Source: Spirosoma montaniterrae
GTDB lineage: Bacteria > Bacteroidota > Bacteroidia > Cytophagales > Spirosomataceae
Direction of reading: 5' to 3'
Assembly (NCBI RefSeq): GCF_001988955.1
Contig: NZ_CP014263.1
Coordinates: 3,194,001 to 3,258,000, forward strand
Length of the DNA: 64,000 bases
Both the position numbers and the translations under genes were made by a program. The notes below the pieces were generated by a model that ran no database searches, had not been told where the DNA came from, and saw only the letters and a list, made by a program, of their open reading frames with translations. Of the stretch, positions 42,269 to 51,637 are shown piece after piece. The first letter of the stretch is position 1. Every line of letters starts with the position of its first letter.

Positions 42269-43189
42269 TCAGTTACCGCGAACCGTTTCGCGCACGCCCA
42301 CCAATGGCTCAGTTGGTTTCAGGTCGAAACGGGTGGCAAACTTGCTGCTGTCGAATACATAATCCCGATCATACTGATAGGACATTTCTTTAAATTCTTT
42401 CATGATTGGTACAAACCAGCCCAGAACGCCAATCATCCAGACGGGTAATGCACTGGCTTTGGGAGCCACGTTCATTTCTTTGGCGAACAGATTGACCCAC
42501 TCGCGCCCAGTTAACCGGGATGTGTGCGTAGGTACATGCCATACCTGCCCATAGGCATCGGGCGTATTGCCCAGCAGGGCCGTAGCACGGGCAGCATCGG
42601 GCGTGTAAGTAAACGTATGCACGTGGTCTAAGCTGGCGAACCAATTAGCGGCTTTTCCTTTTTTCAGGTTTTTGACAACCGTTTCCACCAATACGCTTTT
42701 GTCGTTGTTAGGGCCGTAGAAATCAGCCGAACGGGCAATGAGGGCCGTAAGTGTACCCGCTTTTATGGCATTGAGCAGCATTCCAGCAATCTCGGCCCGT
42801 ACCTCCCCTTTTCGGCTCGTGGGGCGAATTGGCGTCTCTTCAGTCATCGGATTGAGGTAATCACAATCGTACATGTACACGTTATCGAAGAACACCAATT
42901 TAGCCCCATGTTTCTGACAGGCGGCAATTACATTTTGCATCGTAACGGGCCATTTCGCCCGCCAGACGTCGATTTTATAGTCATACCCAACCGTCAGATA
43001 CACAATGTCTGAACCCGCCACGGCCCGGTCAACCTGCGCGGCATCCGATAAATCAGCCGACACGAGTTCATCGGTCGGATTAACAGCTTTTGGCTTCCGG
43101 CTAACTAACCGGACTTGATCCGTATAGGTGGGCAATGCTTTGGCTAACTCTGTGCCAATGGTGCCCCCAGACCCCAGAATTGTTTGCAT
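42269..43189 (-). CDS. NAD(P)-binding epimerase/dehydratase-family protein
   Basis: A 306-residue extended SDR. The N-terminal dinucleotide motif is 'MQTILGSGGTIGTELAKALP' (GxGGxxG), and 'KLVFFDNVYMYDCDYLNPMT' gives the Tyr region of the family, although the classical YxxxK is modified (Tyr in 'NVYMYD', no Lys three later). 'HVHTFTYTPDAARATALLGN' is the typical DAA motif of NmrA/RmlD-like proteins. Enzymatic role cannot be assigned. Confidence 0.75.
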   Translation of the reverse strand: MQTILGSGGTIGTELAKALPTYTDQVRLVSRKPKAVNPTDELVSADLSDAAQVDRAVAGSDIVYLTVGYDYKIDVWRAKWPVTMQNVIAACQKHGAKLVFFDNVYMYDCDYLNPMTEETPIRPTSRKGEVRAEIAGMLLNAIKAGTLTALIARSADFYGPNNDKSVLVETVVKNLKKGKAANWFASLDHVHTFTYTPDAARATALLGNTPDAYGQVWHVPTHTSRLTGREWVNLFAKEMNVAPKASALPVWMIGVLGWFVPIMKEFKEMSYQYDRDYVFDSSKFATRFDLKPTEPLVGVRETVRGN

Positions 43190-43265
43190 GAAGATTACGA
43201 AAACGGTTTACACAGGAAATGTAGTTAATTCTTTCCGTTGCCTTCCCTGCTTCCGTAAAATTCTC

Positions 43266-43973
43266 TTACTCAAGGCTTACCTCATAAAATTCGGTTCGCG
43301 TCTGCAACACGTCGCTATAGGTAATTGAGCCGTTGTCATCGCCAATGGTTTTAAAAGCTGGGGTAGGCGTATGCCCCACTACCTGATGAAAACCGGGCAG
43401 ATAATCGGTGCGGGTTTCGTCGCGGTCGGCCCAGACCGGCCCGCTGCACGAGTCGAAGCCACCACGTTTTGGCCCAACCTCGAACAGGATATTACGTTGT
43501 TTCAGCGGCTGTTGGTGCAGGGTGTTAAGCAAAGCAGCCAGATCAAAATCAGGCGTTATCGTGTTGCGGTCGATGCCCATCTGAGTAGTCAGCCGGTCGA
43601 GCCAGCGATTGGTGACGCCTGCATGTGAGAATAGATACGACCCCTGTTGATAAGCGATCTGGAATAGGGAGTCATGTTTGGCAAATAACGCGCTCAGATC
43701 TGGTTGCGCCCACGCCCGAAAGCCCGAACAGCGATAGTGTGGGAAATGAAGATACTGTGCGTCATGATTACCGATGAGCAACACGAATTTAGCAGGCTGT
43801 TTACGCTTCAACTTTATGATTTCAAGCAGATTAGCATAAATTGTTTCGTCGCTGATGTCATAGCTGTCAGTATAATCGCCGAGGAAAACAACGCGGTCGT
43901 AGCGGCTGAAGTCGGCCTCTTTCCAAACCGTGCGGCCATGTAAATCACTGATGGTGAGGATTGTCATATGCAA
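43266..43973 (-). CDS. Calcineurin-type metallophosphoesterase
   Basis: A 235-residue phosphoesterase. The five motifs are present: 'ISDLHGR' (D-x-H), 'VVFLGDYTDSYD' (GDxxD), 'LLIGNHDAQY' (GNHD), 'LFSHAGV' (H) and 'VVGHTPTPA' (GHT-x-P), as in ApaH/PrpE-like enzymes. The start is Met1 or Met3 (both near 43973). Its substrate, phosphoprotein or dinucleotide, is not clear. A 165-residue-wide cap is absent. Confidence 0.82.
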   Translation of the reverse strand: MHMTILTISDLHGRTVWKEADFSRYDRVVFLGDYTDSYDISDETIYANLLEIIKLKRKQPAKFVLLIGNHDAQYLHFPHYRCSGFRAWAQPDLSALFAKHDSLFQIAYQQGSYLFSHAGVTNRWLDRLTTQMGIDRNTITPDFDLAALLNTLHQQPLKQRNILFEVGPKRGGFDSCSGPVWADRDETRTDYLPGFHQVVGHTPTPAFKTIGDDNGSITYSDVLQTRTEFYEVSLE

Positions 43974-43994
43974 CTTAATTTACAAAACTAAGAT

Positions 43995-44030
43995 ACAAAA
44001 AAGCCCCGAATGATTGACCATCCGGGGCTT
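43995..44030 (-). terminator. Terminator of the rimP-nusA-infB operon
   Basis: AAGCCCCG (44001-44008) pairs with CGGGGCTT (44023-44030). On the minus strand the stem is followed by six T (44000-43995), 66 bases after the infB stop. Confidence 0.85.
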
Positions 44031-44095
44031 AAAACAAATCTTGTTATAATTGTGCAAATCTCGGTTAATCCTGCCGAAACAGCGTTCTGTTCAAA

Positions 44096-47000
44096 CTACA
44101 ACGTTCGCTTCACTTCTTTCACTTCGAAAGCTTCGATAGTATCGCCGACTTCGATGTCGTTGAAGTTTCTCACACTCAGACCACATTCGTAGCTCGACCG
44201 TACTTCGCTCACATCGTCTTTGAAGCGTTTCAGCGCACTGATTTCGCCCGTATGAATGACGATAAAGTCGCGAATAACCCGGATTTTATTGTTCCGTTTG
44301 ATGATACCATCTGTTACGTAACAACCGGCTACCGTGCCTACTTTGCTGATCTTGAAGACGTCGCGTACTTCGATGTTACCCGTAATAACCTCTTCGGTTG
44401 TCGGAGCTAACAGACCTTCCATAGCGTCGCGCACCTCATTGATGGCGTCGTAAATGATCGAGTACAGGCGAATTTCAATCTGCTCCTGCTCGGCCAGTTT
44501 ACGGGCGTTGGCCGAAGGCCGCACCTGGAAACCAACAATTACCGCATCTGAAGCCGATGCCAGCAGAATATCAGATTCGGAAATCTGACCAACTGCTTTG
44601 TGAATAATGTTCACCTGCACCTCTTCGGTTGACAGTTGCAACAGCGAGTCGGACAACGCTTCTACCGAACCGTCTACGTCACCTTTTACGATTACGTTCA
44701 GTTCTTTGAACGTGCCGATGGCTTTACGACGGCCAATTTCTTCGAGCGTAATGTGTTTGCGAGTCCGCAGTGACTGTTCGCGCAGAAGTTGTTCGCGCTT
44801 GTTCGCTATTTCACGAGCTTCGCGCTCAGTCTCCATCACATTGAACTTATCGCCTGCCTGCGGAGCACCGGGCAGACCTAAAATCTGAACGGGTTGGGCC
44901 GGGCCAGCTTCTTTAATGCGTTCGCCCCGGTCGTTGGTCATGGCCCGGATGCGCCCGTAGTGCGCCCCTACCAGTACCACATCACCCTGCCGCAAGGTTC
45001 CATTTTCGACCAGTACGGTCGAAACATAACCCCGGCCTTTGTCGAGTGATGCTTCAATGACAGTACCCAAACCACGCCGGTCGGGATTGGCCTTCAGTTC
45101 GAGCAGTTCGGCTTCGAGAAGTACTTTTTCAAGCAGGTCATCGACACCCATACCCGACTTGGACGAAATCTCCTGCGCCTGATACTTACCACCCCATTCT
45201 TCAACCAGCAGGTTCATGGAGGCCAGTTCGGTACGGATTTTTTCAGCGTCGGCACCGGGTTTGTCGACTTTCGAGAAAGCAAACACAATCGGTACGCCCG
45301 CCACCTGTGCGTGGTTGATGGCTTCGCGGGTCTGCGGCATCACGCTGTCGTCGGCGGCAATTACAATGATAACTACGTCGGTTACTTTCGCACCCCGTGC
45401 CCGCATGGCCGTAAAGGCTTCGTGACCCGGCGTATCAAGGAACGTGATCGCGCGACCGTCGGCGGTCGGTACACTATAAGCACCAATGTGCTGGGTAATG
45501 CCACCAGCTTCACCAGCCGCCACTTTAGCCCGGCGAATATAGTCGAGCAGCGAGGTTTTACCGTGGTCAACGTGACCCATAATGGTCACAATCGGCGCAC
45601 GAGGTTGCAGTTCATCTGGATCATCGGCTTCTACGTCGACACCCGCTTCAGTTTCGTCTTCTGCCGAAACAAACTGTACGTCATAGCCAAATTCATCGGC
45701 AATTACCGTAATGGCTTCGGCGTCTAACCGCTGATTGATCGATACGAACATACCAAGGTTCATACAGACCGAAATCACTTCATTAACCGACACGTCCATG
45801 AGCGAAGCCAGGTCGTTGGCTGACACGAACTCGGTTACTTTCAGCGTTTTTGCTTCGAGTTCTTCCTGTTCGTTCAACAAACGGCGATCTTCTTCGCGCT
45901 GGTTTCGGCGATCCCGGCGTCGGTCGGCTCCCCGGTTGGGCTGATTGCCCCGCATCCGGTCGTTCGTTTCCTGAATGGCTTTCCGAACGTCGGCCTGCGT
46001 AGGTGCTTCCCGACGGTCACGCCCGCCACCCCGGTTATTACCACCGCCCCGGTTGTTGCCACCACCCCGGTTGTTATTAGTGTTACCACCGCCAGTCCGA
46101 TTGTTGGCGTTGTTTGACGTGGTGTTAGTAGTGCCACCCTGTCCCTGAGCGTTGTTACCTCCGCTCCGGTTATTGGGATTGGCAGAAGTACGGTCGCCCT
46201 GATTCTGCTGGTTGGTCTGACCCTGCTGGTTACGATTTCCGTCGCGCTGACCACCCTGCTGATTGCGGTCGCCGGGTGCGCGGTTTTGCGGCCCACGGTC
46301 ATTTTGCCCGTCACGCGGCCCTCGGTTATTATTCGTGTTGCCTTGACCTTGCGGCTGGTTGTTGCCCGACGGGTTGGGTTGCCCCATATTGCTGCCGCCT
46401 TCACGACCGCCACGAATGCGCTTACGCTTCTTTTTATCAGCATTGCTGCCTCCACCACCCTGACGGGGATTGTTGACAGGCAGTTCAATCTTGCCGAGAA
46501 TCTTCAGTCCTCCCAGTTGATGGCTACCTGCTGCCCGAATAGTTTCGGTTGGCACGTCGCTGTCTTCAGCTACGGGCGGAACTACAGGTGCTGGCGGGGC
46601 AACTGCCTTCGGTGGCGTAACGGGCGGGTTGTTACGACGCGGCTCGGCCACCGGGTTGTTGGCTGGTTTAGGTGGTGCCGTTGCTACCGGTGGTGCTGTC
46701 GGCTTCACAGGCTGCGGGGCTGGCACTGGTTTTGGTTCAGGAGCAGGCGGAGCCACCGTTGCTTTTGCTTCAACGGGCGGAGCCTGAACCGGTTTTGGTG
46801 TTTCGATGGGATCAGGTTTAGCTACTGGTGGTTCTACTTTCGGGATTTCGGCTTTGGGCGTTTCCACATTCAGCGTTTCGGCTACAGGTGGAGCCATCGG
46901 CGCGGCAACCGGTTTAGGCACTTCGACCGGCTTGGGTGCAGGCGCGGGTTCGGGGGCTTTTGCCACAGGGGCAGGAGCCGGAGCGGGCTGCGGAGCTGGT

Positions 47001-47419
47001 TTGGGATTCAAATCAATTTTGCCCACCACCTTCAAACCTGGCAAACCTGTCTGAGCCGTTTGAGGAATTGGTTTTACCTCTGCCGGTGCCGGTTTTGGGG
47101 CTTCGGGCCGGGCGGCTTCGGATTGATTGGACACGATAGGACGTCCGGCGTCATCACGACGGTACAAAATGACGTCATCCTCCTGACGACGCGGTGACTC
47201 GGCGACCGTAACCGGCGGTTCGGCCCGGCGAGCTCCGTTCAGGAGTTCCGTAGATTTATACTCCTTCGCTAACACCTCCAACTGTTCTACGTTGAGTTTG
47301 GTGTTAGGATTAATTTCAACCTTAAACCCTTTGGCAGACAGACTATTCGCAACAGAGGACAAGCCTTTGTTGAGAATTTTTGCCACTTGGCTCAGGCGCA
47401 TTGACTTTTCTTCTGCCAT
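44096..47419 (-). CDS. infB: Translation initiation factor IF-2
   Basis: An 1107-residue GTPase that places fMet-tRNA on the 30S subunit. Residues 1-60 form the N-terminal IF2_N helix domain ('[20 protein letters not shown]'). Residues about 100-300 are Pro/Ala/Val-rich, and about 340-500 are Asn/Gly/Arg-rich low-complexity repeats. The G domain follows: GHVDHGKT (G1), the GGITQH switch, DTPGHEAF (G3) and SKVD at G4, where NKxD is usual. The C-terminal domains II-IV are complete. Length is large for the family because of the repeats. It is the last gene of the operon. Confidence 0.96.
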   Translation of the reverse strand: MAEEKSMRLSQVAKILNKGLSSVANSLSAKGFKVEINPNTKLNVEQLEVLAKEYKSTELLNGARRAEPPVTVAESPRRQEDDVILYRRDDAGRPIVSNQSEAARPEAPKPAPAEVKPIPQTAQTGLPGLKVVGKIDLNPKPAPQPAPAPAPVAKAPEPAPAPKPVEVPKPVAAPMAPPVAETLNVETPKAEIPKVEPPVAKPDPIETPKPVQAPPVEAKATVAPPAPEPKPVPAPQPVKPTAPPVATAPPKPANNPVAEPRRNNPPVTPPKAVAPPAPVVPPVAEDSDVPTETIRAAGSHQLGGLKILGKIELPVNNPRQGGGGSNADKKKRKRIRGGREGGSNMGQPNPSGNNQPQGQGNTNNNRGPRDGQNDRGPQNRAPGDRNQQGGQRDGNRNQQGQTNQQNQGDRTSANPNNRSGGNNAQGQGGTTNTTSNNANNRTGGGNTNNNRGGGNNRGGGNNRGGGRDRREAPTQADVRKAIQETNDRMRGNQPNRGADRRRDRRNQREEDRRLLNEQEELEAKTLKVTEFVSANDLASLMDVSVNEVISVCMNLGMFVSINQRLDAEAITVIADEFGYDVQFVSAEDETEAGVDVEADDPDELQPRAPIVTIMGHVDHGKTSLLDYIRRAKVAAGEAGGITQHIGAYSVPTADGRAITFLDTPGHEAFTAMRARGAKVTDVVIIVIAADDSVMPQTREAINHAQVAGVPIVFAFSKVDKPGADAEKIRTELASMNLLVEEWGGKYQAQEISSKSGMGVDDLLEKVLLEAELLELKANPDRRGLGTVIEASLDKGRGYVSTVLVENGTLRQGDVVLVGAHYGRIRAMTNDRGERIKEAGPAQPVQILGLPGAPQAGDKFNVMETEREAREIANKREQLLREQSLRTRKHITLEEIGRRKAIGTFKELNVIVKGDVDGSVEALSDSLLQLSTEEVQVNIIHKAVGQISESDILLASASDAVIVGFQVRPSANARKLAEQEQIEIRLYSIIYDAINEVRDAMEGLLAPTTEEVITGNIEVRDVFKISKVGTVAGCYVTDGIIKRNNKIRVIRDFIVIHTGEISALKRFKDDVSEVRSSYECGLSVRNFNDIEVGDTIEAFEVKEVKRTL

Positions 47420-47499
47420 ACGTTCGGTCTATATTCGGCAAATTTAACGGTTGTTGATATGGTATGAACAACAGATTCAGTAATTAAAATCCCGCTGGT

Positions 47500-47583
47500 G
47501 TGAAGTGAGTGGTGAAAAGTGAAAAATGAATAGTGAAAAGGCTTGTGCGCATTCACTATTCACTACTTATTTTTCGATCAATT
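47500..47583. repeat. Composite inverted repeat, GTGAAAA type
   Basis: The left arm (47500-47540) has GTGAAGTGAGTGGTGAAAAG-like units. The right arm (47550-47583) contains CATTCACTATTCAC, complementary to GTGAATAGTGAATG. It lies between nusA and infB in one operon. Confidence 0.65.
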
Positions 47584-48828
47584 TCACTCAAACTCCTGTT
47601 TGAGAATACTCACAATCTCTTCGATGGTATCTTCTTCAAGATCGGTTCGGCGAACAAGTTCTTCTTTGCTCAGTGCCAGTACACTTTTGGCCGTGTCGAG
47701 ACCCACTTTGCGCAACTCCTCAATCATCCACTGGTCAATTTCGTCGGAAAACTCCATCAGATCAACGTCTTCGTCGTCTTCCTGACCTTCATTATCGCGG
47801 AATACATCGATTTCCATATCAACCAACCGACCCGCGAGTTTAATGTTCTGCCCGCCCTTACCAATTGCCAGCGACACCTGATCGGGTTTCAGAAACACCG
47901 ATACGCGTTTGGTTTCGCGGTCAATTTGCATTGAACTGATTTTAGCGGGACTGAGTGCCCGGCTGATGAGCAGTTCAAGGTTTTCGGTGTAGTTAATGAC
48001 GTCGATGTTTTCGTTGCCTAATTCCCGCACGATACCGTGAATTCGGGACCCTTTCATACCAACGCAGGCTCCAACGGGGTCAATGCGGTCATCGTAGGAT
48101 TCTACAGCTACTTTGGCGCGTTCGCCGGGTTCACGTACAATCTTGCGAATCGAAATCAGGCCATCGTAAATCTCAGGCACTTCAATTTCAAACAACCGCT
48201 CCAGAAACACTGGCGACGTGCGCGACAGGATGATTTTCGGCGTGCCGTTAACCATCTCCACACTTTTGATAACAGCCTTCACGGCCTCACCCTTGCGGTA
48301 GCGATCTTTCGGAATCTGCTCGGTGCGGGGCAGGCTCAATTCGTTGCCTTCGGGATCAACCAAAATGATTTCGTGCTTCAGCATCTGATATACTTCAGCA
48401 CCGATCAAATCGCCAACCTGATCTTTGTATTTCTGGTACAGGAGTTCTTTCTCCATGTCCTTTATCCGCTGAATGAGCGTTTGGCGGGCCGTTTGCACCA
48501 CACGCCGACCAAAATCTTCCAGCTTCACTTCTTCGGCTACCTGCTCCCCTACTTCAAAGTCGTCCTGAATTTTACGAGCTTCGGCAAGTGGAATTTTGTC
48601 ATAATCCCAGATGTCTTCTGAGTTATCATCAACGATTTCACGGGTACGCCACATTTCGAGATCACCGCTCTCAGCATTGATGATTACGTCAAAATTCTCG
48701 TCGGTGCCGTATTTTTTACGAATCATTGTCCGGAAGACTTCTTCCAGAATAGAGATCATGGTAGGCCGATCAATATTCTTTGACCGGGCGAAATCGGCGA
48801 ACGATTCGATCAATAATCCACTGGTCAT
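47584..48828 (-). CDS. nusA: Transcription termination/antitermination factor NusA
   Basis: A 414-residue factor that binds RNA polymerase and nascent RNA. The N-terminal domain is residues 1-125 ('LLIESFADFARSKNIDRPTM', 'TMIRKKYGTDENFDVIINAE'), then an S1 domain (about 130-200), and two KH domains ('RIHGIVRELGNENIDVINYT' and 'VSLAIGKGGQNIKLAGRLVD'). The C-terminal acidic tail ('EGQEDDEDVDLMEFSDEIDQ') and an HhH-like end are the Bacteroidota type. It lies between rimP and infB, as in many bacteria. Confidence 0.96.
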   Translation of the reverse strand: MTSGLLIESFADFARSKNIDRPTMISILEEVFRTMIRKKYGTDENFDVIINAESGDLEMWRTREIVDDNSEDIWDYDKIPLAEARKIQDDFEVGEQVAEEVKLEDFGRRVVQTARQTLIQRIKDMEKELLYQKYKDQVGDLIGAEVYQMLKHEIILVDPEGNELSLPRTEQIPKDRYRKGEAVKAVIKSVEMVNGTPKIILSRTSPVFLERLFEIEVPEIYDGLISIRKIVREPGERAKVAVESYDDRIDPVGACVGMKGSRIHGIVRELGNENIDVINYTENLELLISRALSPAKISSMQIDRETKRVSVFLKPDQVSLAIGKGGQNIKLAGRLVDMEIDVFRDNEGQEDDEDVDLMEFSDEIDQWMIEELRKVGLDTAKSVLALSKEELVRRTDLEEDTIEEIVSILKQEFE

Positions 48829-48832
48829 TTTC

Positions 48833-48944
48833 TTAGTGTGCAGTTTACAGTCATCAGCCGGCAGTCATCAGTCAGTACTTGCAGTGCAGTTCTACACTGT
48901 CACTATATACTGAAAACTGGGAACGGCCTGCCGCCTACTGACGA
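48833..48944. repeat. Imperfect composite repeat, CAGTCATCAG type
   Basis: CAGTCATCAG occurs twice in tandem (48846-48875), with a loosely complementary arm around 48896-48944 containing CTGAAAACTG and GCCGCCTACTGACG. It fills the rimP-nusA gap. Confidence 0.45.
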
Positions 48945-49454
48945 TTATTTAAAACTTATTTCTACGGTTGCCTTTTTAATCTGATCGTACCGAATGGGCG
49001 TAGGCCCACTCAGCACGGTAATGCCTGCTTCGGCATCTTTTTTCTGTTGAGTTTTCGAACGCGGTTCGGGCACTACCACCAGTACGATCTGCGTGTCATC
49101 GACCGATTCGAGCGTACCGCGCAACACGCTGCCATCGGTCAGATTTACAGCCAGTTGCCGGCCTATGTTTCGCACGAACTGGCGCGAAAACGTCAATGGA
49201 AAATCAACACCGGGCGACGATACTTCGAGCGTGAATGGCGCATCACCGAAAAAATTGATTTCGTCCATCTCGCTGCCAAGCCGACGGCTGATTTCAGCAC
49301 ACTCGTCAATAGTGATACCTGTATCGCTATCTACCAGTACTGTAACTTTGATGCGCCCACCCCTACGGCCAACTACCTGAATATCAACAATGTAAAATTG
49401 CCCATTGTTCAGATACGGCTGAAGGAGTTCGGTTACGCGTGCTTTATCATCCAT
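48945..49454 (-). CDS. rimP: Ribosome maturation factor RimP
   Basis: A 169-residue protein that helps assemble the 30S subunit. The N-terminal KH-like domain is residues about 1-80 ('YIVDIQVVGRRGGRIKVTVL', 'VDSDTGITIDECAEISRRLG' then 'FTLEVSSPGVDFPLTF'), and the C-terminal SH3-like domain about 88-168 ('QFVRNIGRQLAVNLTDGSVL', 'RGTLESVDDTQIVLVV'). The LEVSSPG motif is diagnostic. First gene of the rimP-nusA-infB operon. Confidence 0.95.
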   Translation of the reverse strand: MDDKARVTELLQPYLNNGQFYIVDIQVVGRRGGRIKVTVLVDSDTGITIDECAEISRRLGSEMDEINFFGDAPFTLEVSSPGVDFPLTFSRQFVRNIGRQLAVNLTDGSVLRGTLESVDDTQIVLVVVPEPRSKTQQKKDAEAGITVLSGPTPIRYDQIKKATVEISFK

Positions 49455-49468
49455 AACATATAGCTAAC

Positions 49469-49495
49469 AAAAAAGGGAGTGCGACTCCCTTTTTA
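49469..49495 (-). promoter_or_regulatory. Terminator-like hairpin in the rimP leader
   Basis: AAAAGGGAGT/ACTCCCTTTTT forms a 10-bp stem with GCG loop. On the minus strand a T run follows, and the rimP ATG comes about 15 bases later. It is downstream of the candidate promoter at 49523-49553, so it fits a leader attenuator. Confidence 0.6.
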
Positions 49496-49522
49496 CATCA
49501 ACGCTACATAGTAATTACCGCA

Positions 49523-49553
49523 CAAAGGTATACATTTCATGACTACTTTGCAA
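49523..49553 (-). promoter_or_regulatory. Candidate rimP promoter
   Basis: On the minus strand TTG at 49553-49551 and TACCTTTG at 49530-49523 are 20 bases apart, close to the Bacteroidota consensus. The predicted transcript would carry the hairpin at 49469-49495. Confidence 0.55.
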
Positions 49554-49597
49554 GTACCTAACCGCATGGTTATATGGGCTTTCCGGCCATTAGACCG

Positions 49598-49605
49598 TAC
49601 CTTTG
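49598..49605 (+). promoter_or_regulatory. Candidate -7 element for the EEP phosphatase gene
   Basis: TACCTTTG matches TAnnTTTG. It supports the downstream start at 49650 rather than 49539, because the frame upstream would start before the promoter. Confidence 0.45.
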
Positions 49606-49649
49606 CTTTTTCAGCAGATCATTTACCCCGGTCAACCATTCATGAGGTT

Positions 49650-50768
49650 ATGACGATACGGACGCGAATTGGGCTTTTTATTGGTTATTTCTTTCGCTCT
49701 CTTTTCTGGTCGTTCAATTTATTACTGGTTCTTTACACAAGTCTGGCTTACTGGCTCTTACAGGAGTTACCGGTCGAACACTGGCTCGCTGGCATGGTTA
49801 TGATTTCGCTGCCACTAATGTGGGTTATTAATTTTGTCTTCGTAATCTTCTGGCTCATCAGCCGTCCGTGGCGGGGGTGGCTGTCGGGGTTCATTCTTAT
49901 TATAGGCATATGGCTGTTCGGCCCCCGAACGTTTGTCTGGCACAAAGCCACTGAACCTTCTTCCCAGTATAAGCCAATTCGGGTCTGGAGCTATAATTTA
50001 CAATCGTTTGGCTTAGACAATCTCGAAGAACGGCGGCAGAGTTCGCCCCGCATTCGCCGAACCATGACGTTTCTGTTGCGACAGGACGCGCCCATTAAAT
50101 GCTTTCAGGAATTTTATAATTCAACAGCTATTGCCGATTATGATTTGCTTCAGCGGCTAAAACGCAGTGGCTACAGCTATTCGGCCTTGCTACATCCTGA
50201 ATATGCCCGTGAGAAAGAAGCTCCGGTAGGCGTGGCCATTTTTTCGATTTACCCGATTGTGAGCAGTGGTAGCGAGCCATTTTACGGGGTAAATGGTATT
50301 GTTTGGGCAAACATAAAAATTGGCAGCGATACCATTCGGGTCATCAACGTTCACCTTCATTCGATGGGCATTCGGGTGGGGCGCGTTCTTCGGCAGGAAG
50401 AAATAGCAGGTGTTAAACAGGAAACGCGCGGTGTGCTGAGTGCGCTCCGAACGGGCTTTATCCAACGTAAAGAACAGGTCAGGCGGGTTGAACACTACAT
50501 TCGCGAGAGTCCATATCCGGTCATTGTTACCGGCGATTTTAACGATACGCCCTACAGCGTTGTGTACGAGCGGATGCGCCGGACGCTTCCTAACAGTTTT
50601 GAAGATGCCGGGCGTGGTTTTGGTTTTACCTATAATCGTGCCCCCGGTTTTATCCGTATCGATCACCAGTTTCACGACCCGAAACTACCCGCGCTCAACT
50701 TCGAGACGATCAACTACATCCGCTACTCCGACCATTACCCCATCATGGGAACATACGGGGTAAAATAG
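49650..50768 (+). CDS. Membrane-bound endonuclease/exonuclease/phosphatase-family protein
   Basis: A 372-residue protein beginning MTIRTRIGLFIGYFFRSLFW, with three membrane helices in the first 105 residues ('FNLLLVLYTSLAYWLLQELP', 'MVMISLPLMWVINFVFVIFW', 'SGFILIIGIWLFG'). The EEP domain follows from about residue 120: 'IRVWSYNLQSFGLD', 'KCFQEFYNS', 'VRVINVHLHSMG', 'VIVTGDFNDTPYS' (GDFNDTP) and the last 'IRYSDHYPI' (SDHYP), so metal and catalytic residues are present. The domain faces the periplasm. The earlier start at 49539 is possible but lies upstream of the candidate promoter. Confidence 0.82.
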   Translation: MTIRTRIGLFIGYFFRSLFWSFNLLLVLYTSLAYWLLQELPVEHWLAGMVMISLPLMWVINFVFVIFWLISRPWRGWLSGFILIIGIWLFGPRTFVWHKATEPSSQYKPIRVWSYNLQSFGLDNLEERRQSSPRIRRTMTFLLRQDAPIKCFQEFYNSTAIADYDLLQRLKRSGYSYSALLHPEYAREKEAPVGVAIFSIYPIVSSGSEPFYGVNGIVWANIKIGSDTIRVINVHLHSMGIRVGRVLRQEEIAGVKQETRGVLSALRTGFIQRKEQVRRVEHYIRESPYPVIVTGDFNDTPYSVVYERMRRTLPNSFEDAGRGFGFTYNRAPGFIRIDHQFHDPKLPALNFETINYIRYSDHYPIMGTYGVK

Positions 50769-50861
50769 AGGGATAAGGTATAAGGAATAGAGTTATAAGG
50801 TTGGATAGTATGAGTACATAAAACCTTTCCAACCTTACAACTCTACTCCTTACTCCCCTCC
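50769..50861. repeat. Composite inverted repeat, GGATAAGGTATAAGG type
   Basis: The left arm (50769-50808) reads GAGGGATAAGGTATAAGG-AATAGAGTTATAAGGTTGG in units; the right arm (50821-50861) is its imperfect reverse complement with CCAACCTTACAACTCTAC. It sits between convergent genes and touches both stops. Confidence 0.75.
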
Positions 50862-51272
50862 CTACGGATGGGCGTTTACCCACATCTCGCCGTCGGTGAA
50901 TATTTCTTTTTTCCAGATCGGCACCGTTTGTTTGATCGTGTCGATGATATAGCGGCAGGCGTCGAAGGCGTCGGCGCGGTGAGCAGTAGCAACGCCAATC
51001 AACACGGCCATTTCGCCAATCAGCAGCGTACCGGTTCGGTGAATGATTGTGTACCGCAGCAGGGGCCACCGGCGGTTAGCTTCATCGGCGATCTTACGCA
51101 TTTCGCCAATTGCCATACGGTCGTAGGCTTCATATTCGAGTCGGTCAACAGGGCGGCTTTGCGTGCTGTTGCGAACGATGCCTAAGAAAAGGTCGATAGC
51201 ACCAGCCTGATCGGTGTGTAAATATTTCAGGGCCGAAGCCACATCAATTGGGTCGGTAGTAAGCGCAATCAT
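50862..51272 (-). CDS. moaE: Molybdopterin synthase catalytic subunit MoaE
   Basis: A 136-residue subunit that, with MoaD, inserts sulfur into precursor Z to form molybdopterin. Blocks are 'AGAIDLFLGIVRNSTQSRPV', 'EYEAYDRMAIGEMRKIADEA', 'IIHRTGTLLIGEMAVLIGVA' and 'AHRADAFDACRYIIDTIKQT' followed by 'PIWKKEIF' with the active-site Lys pair. The start at ATG 51272 (MIALTTDP), 4 bases after the MoaD stop, is preferred over a GTG at 51287 that overlaps moaD. Confidence 0.93.
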   Translation of the reverse strand: MIALTTDPIDVASALKYLHTDQAGAIDLFLGIVRNSTQSRPVDRLEYEAYDRMAIGEMRKIADEANRRWPLLRYTIIHRTGTLLIGEMAVLIGVATAHRADAFDACRYIIDTIKQTVPIWKKEIFTDGEMWVNAHP

Positions 51273-51276
51273 TGAA

Positions 51277-51525
51277 TTAGCCGCCACTGACGGGGGGAAT
51301 TAAAGCGATTTCGTCTTTGCTGTGTACTACTTGATCGGATTCGGCATATTCGCCGTTAACCGCTACTAATATCGAGCGAATACCACTCAGGTCGGGGTAT
51401 TGCCGATAGAGTTGAGAGAGCAGATCGGCCACGCAGGCACCTTCTGGCAACGGCACCGAAACCGCCGATTGCCCCGTAATGTCGCGGGTAATGCCGAACA
51501 GAAGCACAGACGCAGTATCTTTCAT
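51277..51525 (-). CDS. moaD: Molybdopterin synthase sulfur carrier MoaD
   Basis: An 82-residue ubiquitin-like protein ending in the Gly-Gly (VSGG) that carries the thiocarboxylate. The core 'ASVLLFGITRDITGQSAVSV' and 'ALIPPVSGG' are typical. It precedes moaE on the minus strand; the other Moco genes are not in this window. Confidence 0.9.
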   Translation of the reverse strand: MKDTASVLLFGITRDITGQSAVSVPLPEGACVADLLSQLYRQYPDLSGIRSILVAVNGEYAESDQVVHSKDEIALIPPVSGG

Positions 51526-51585
51526 AGGTCAAAGTAACGCTATATACGTTTAGCAAGCAATGCCGCCTGGTAGATGTTCTGACAT

Positions 51586-51621
51586 TAAAAAAACCGGACT
51601 GTTTAGCAAACAGCCCGGCTC
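51586..51621 (-). terminator. Terminator after the LEA-like gene
   Basis: On the minus strand GCCGGGCTGTTT pairs with AAACAGTCCGGT, then seven T. It lies 17 bases after the stop of the ORF ending at 51638. Confidence 0.75.
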
Positions 51622-51637
51622 ATGCATTATATACTGT

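Noticed and set aside
43995..44030. Hairpin considered as a member of the composite-repeat class
   Set aside because: The stem is only 8 bp, GC-rich and followed by T6: an ordinary terminator.
46286..47197. 303-aa plus-strand ORF opposite infB
   Set aside because: It mirrors the Pro/Asn-rich repeats of IF-2 and has low-complexity Trp/Arg/Cys composition, typical of an antisense shadow.
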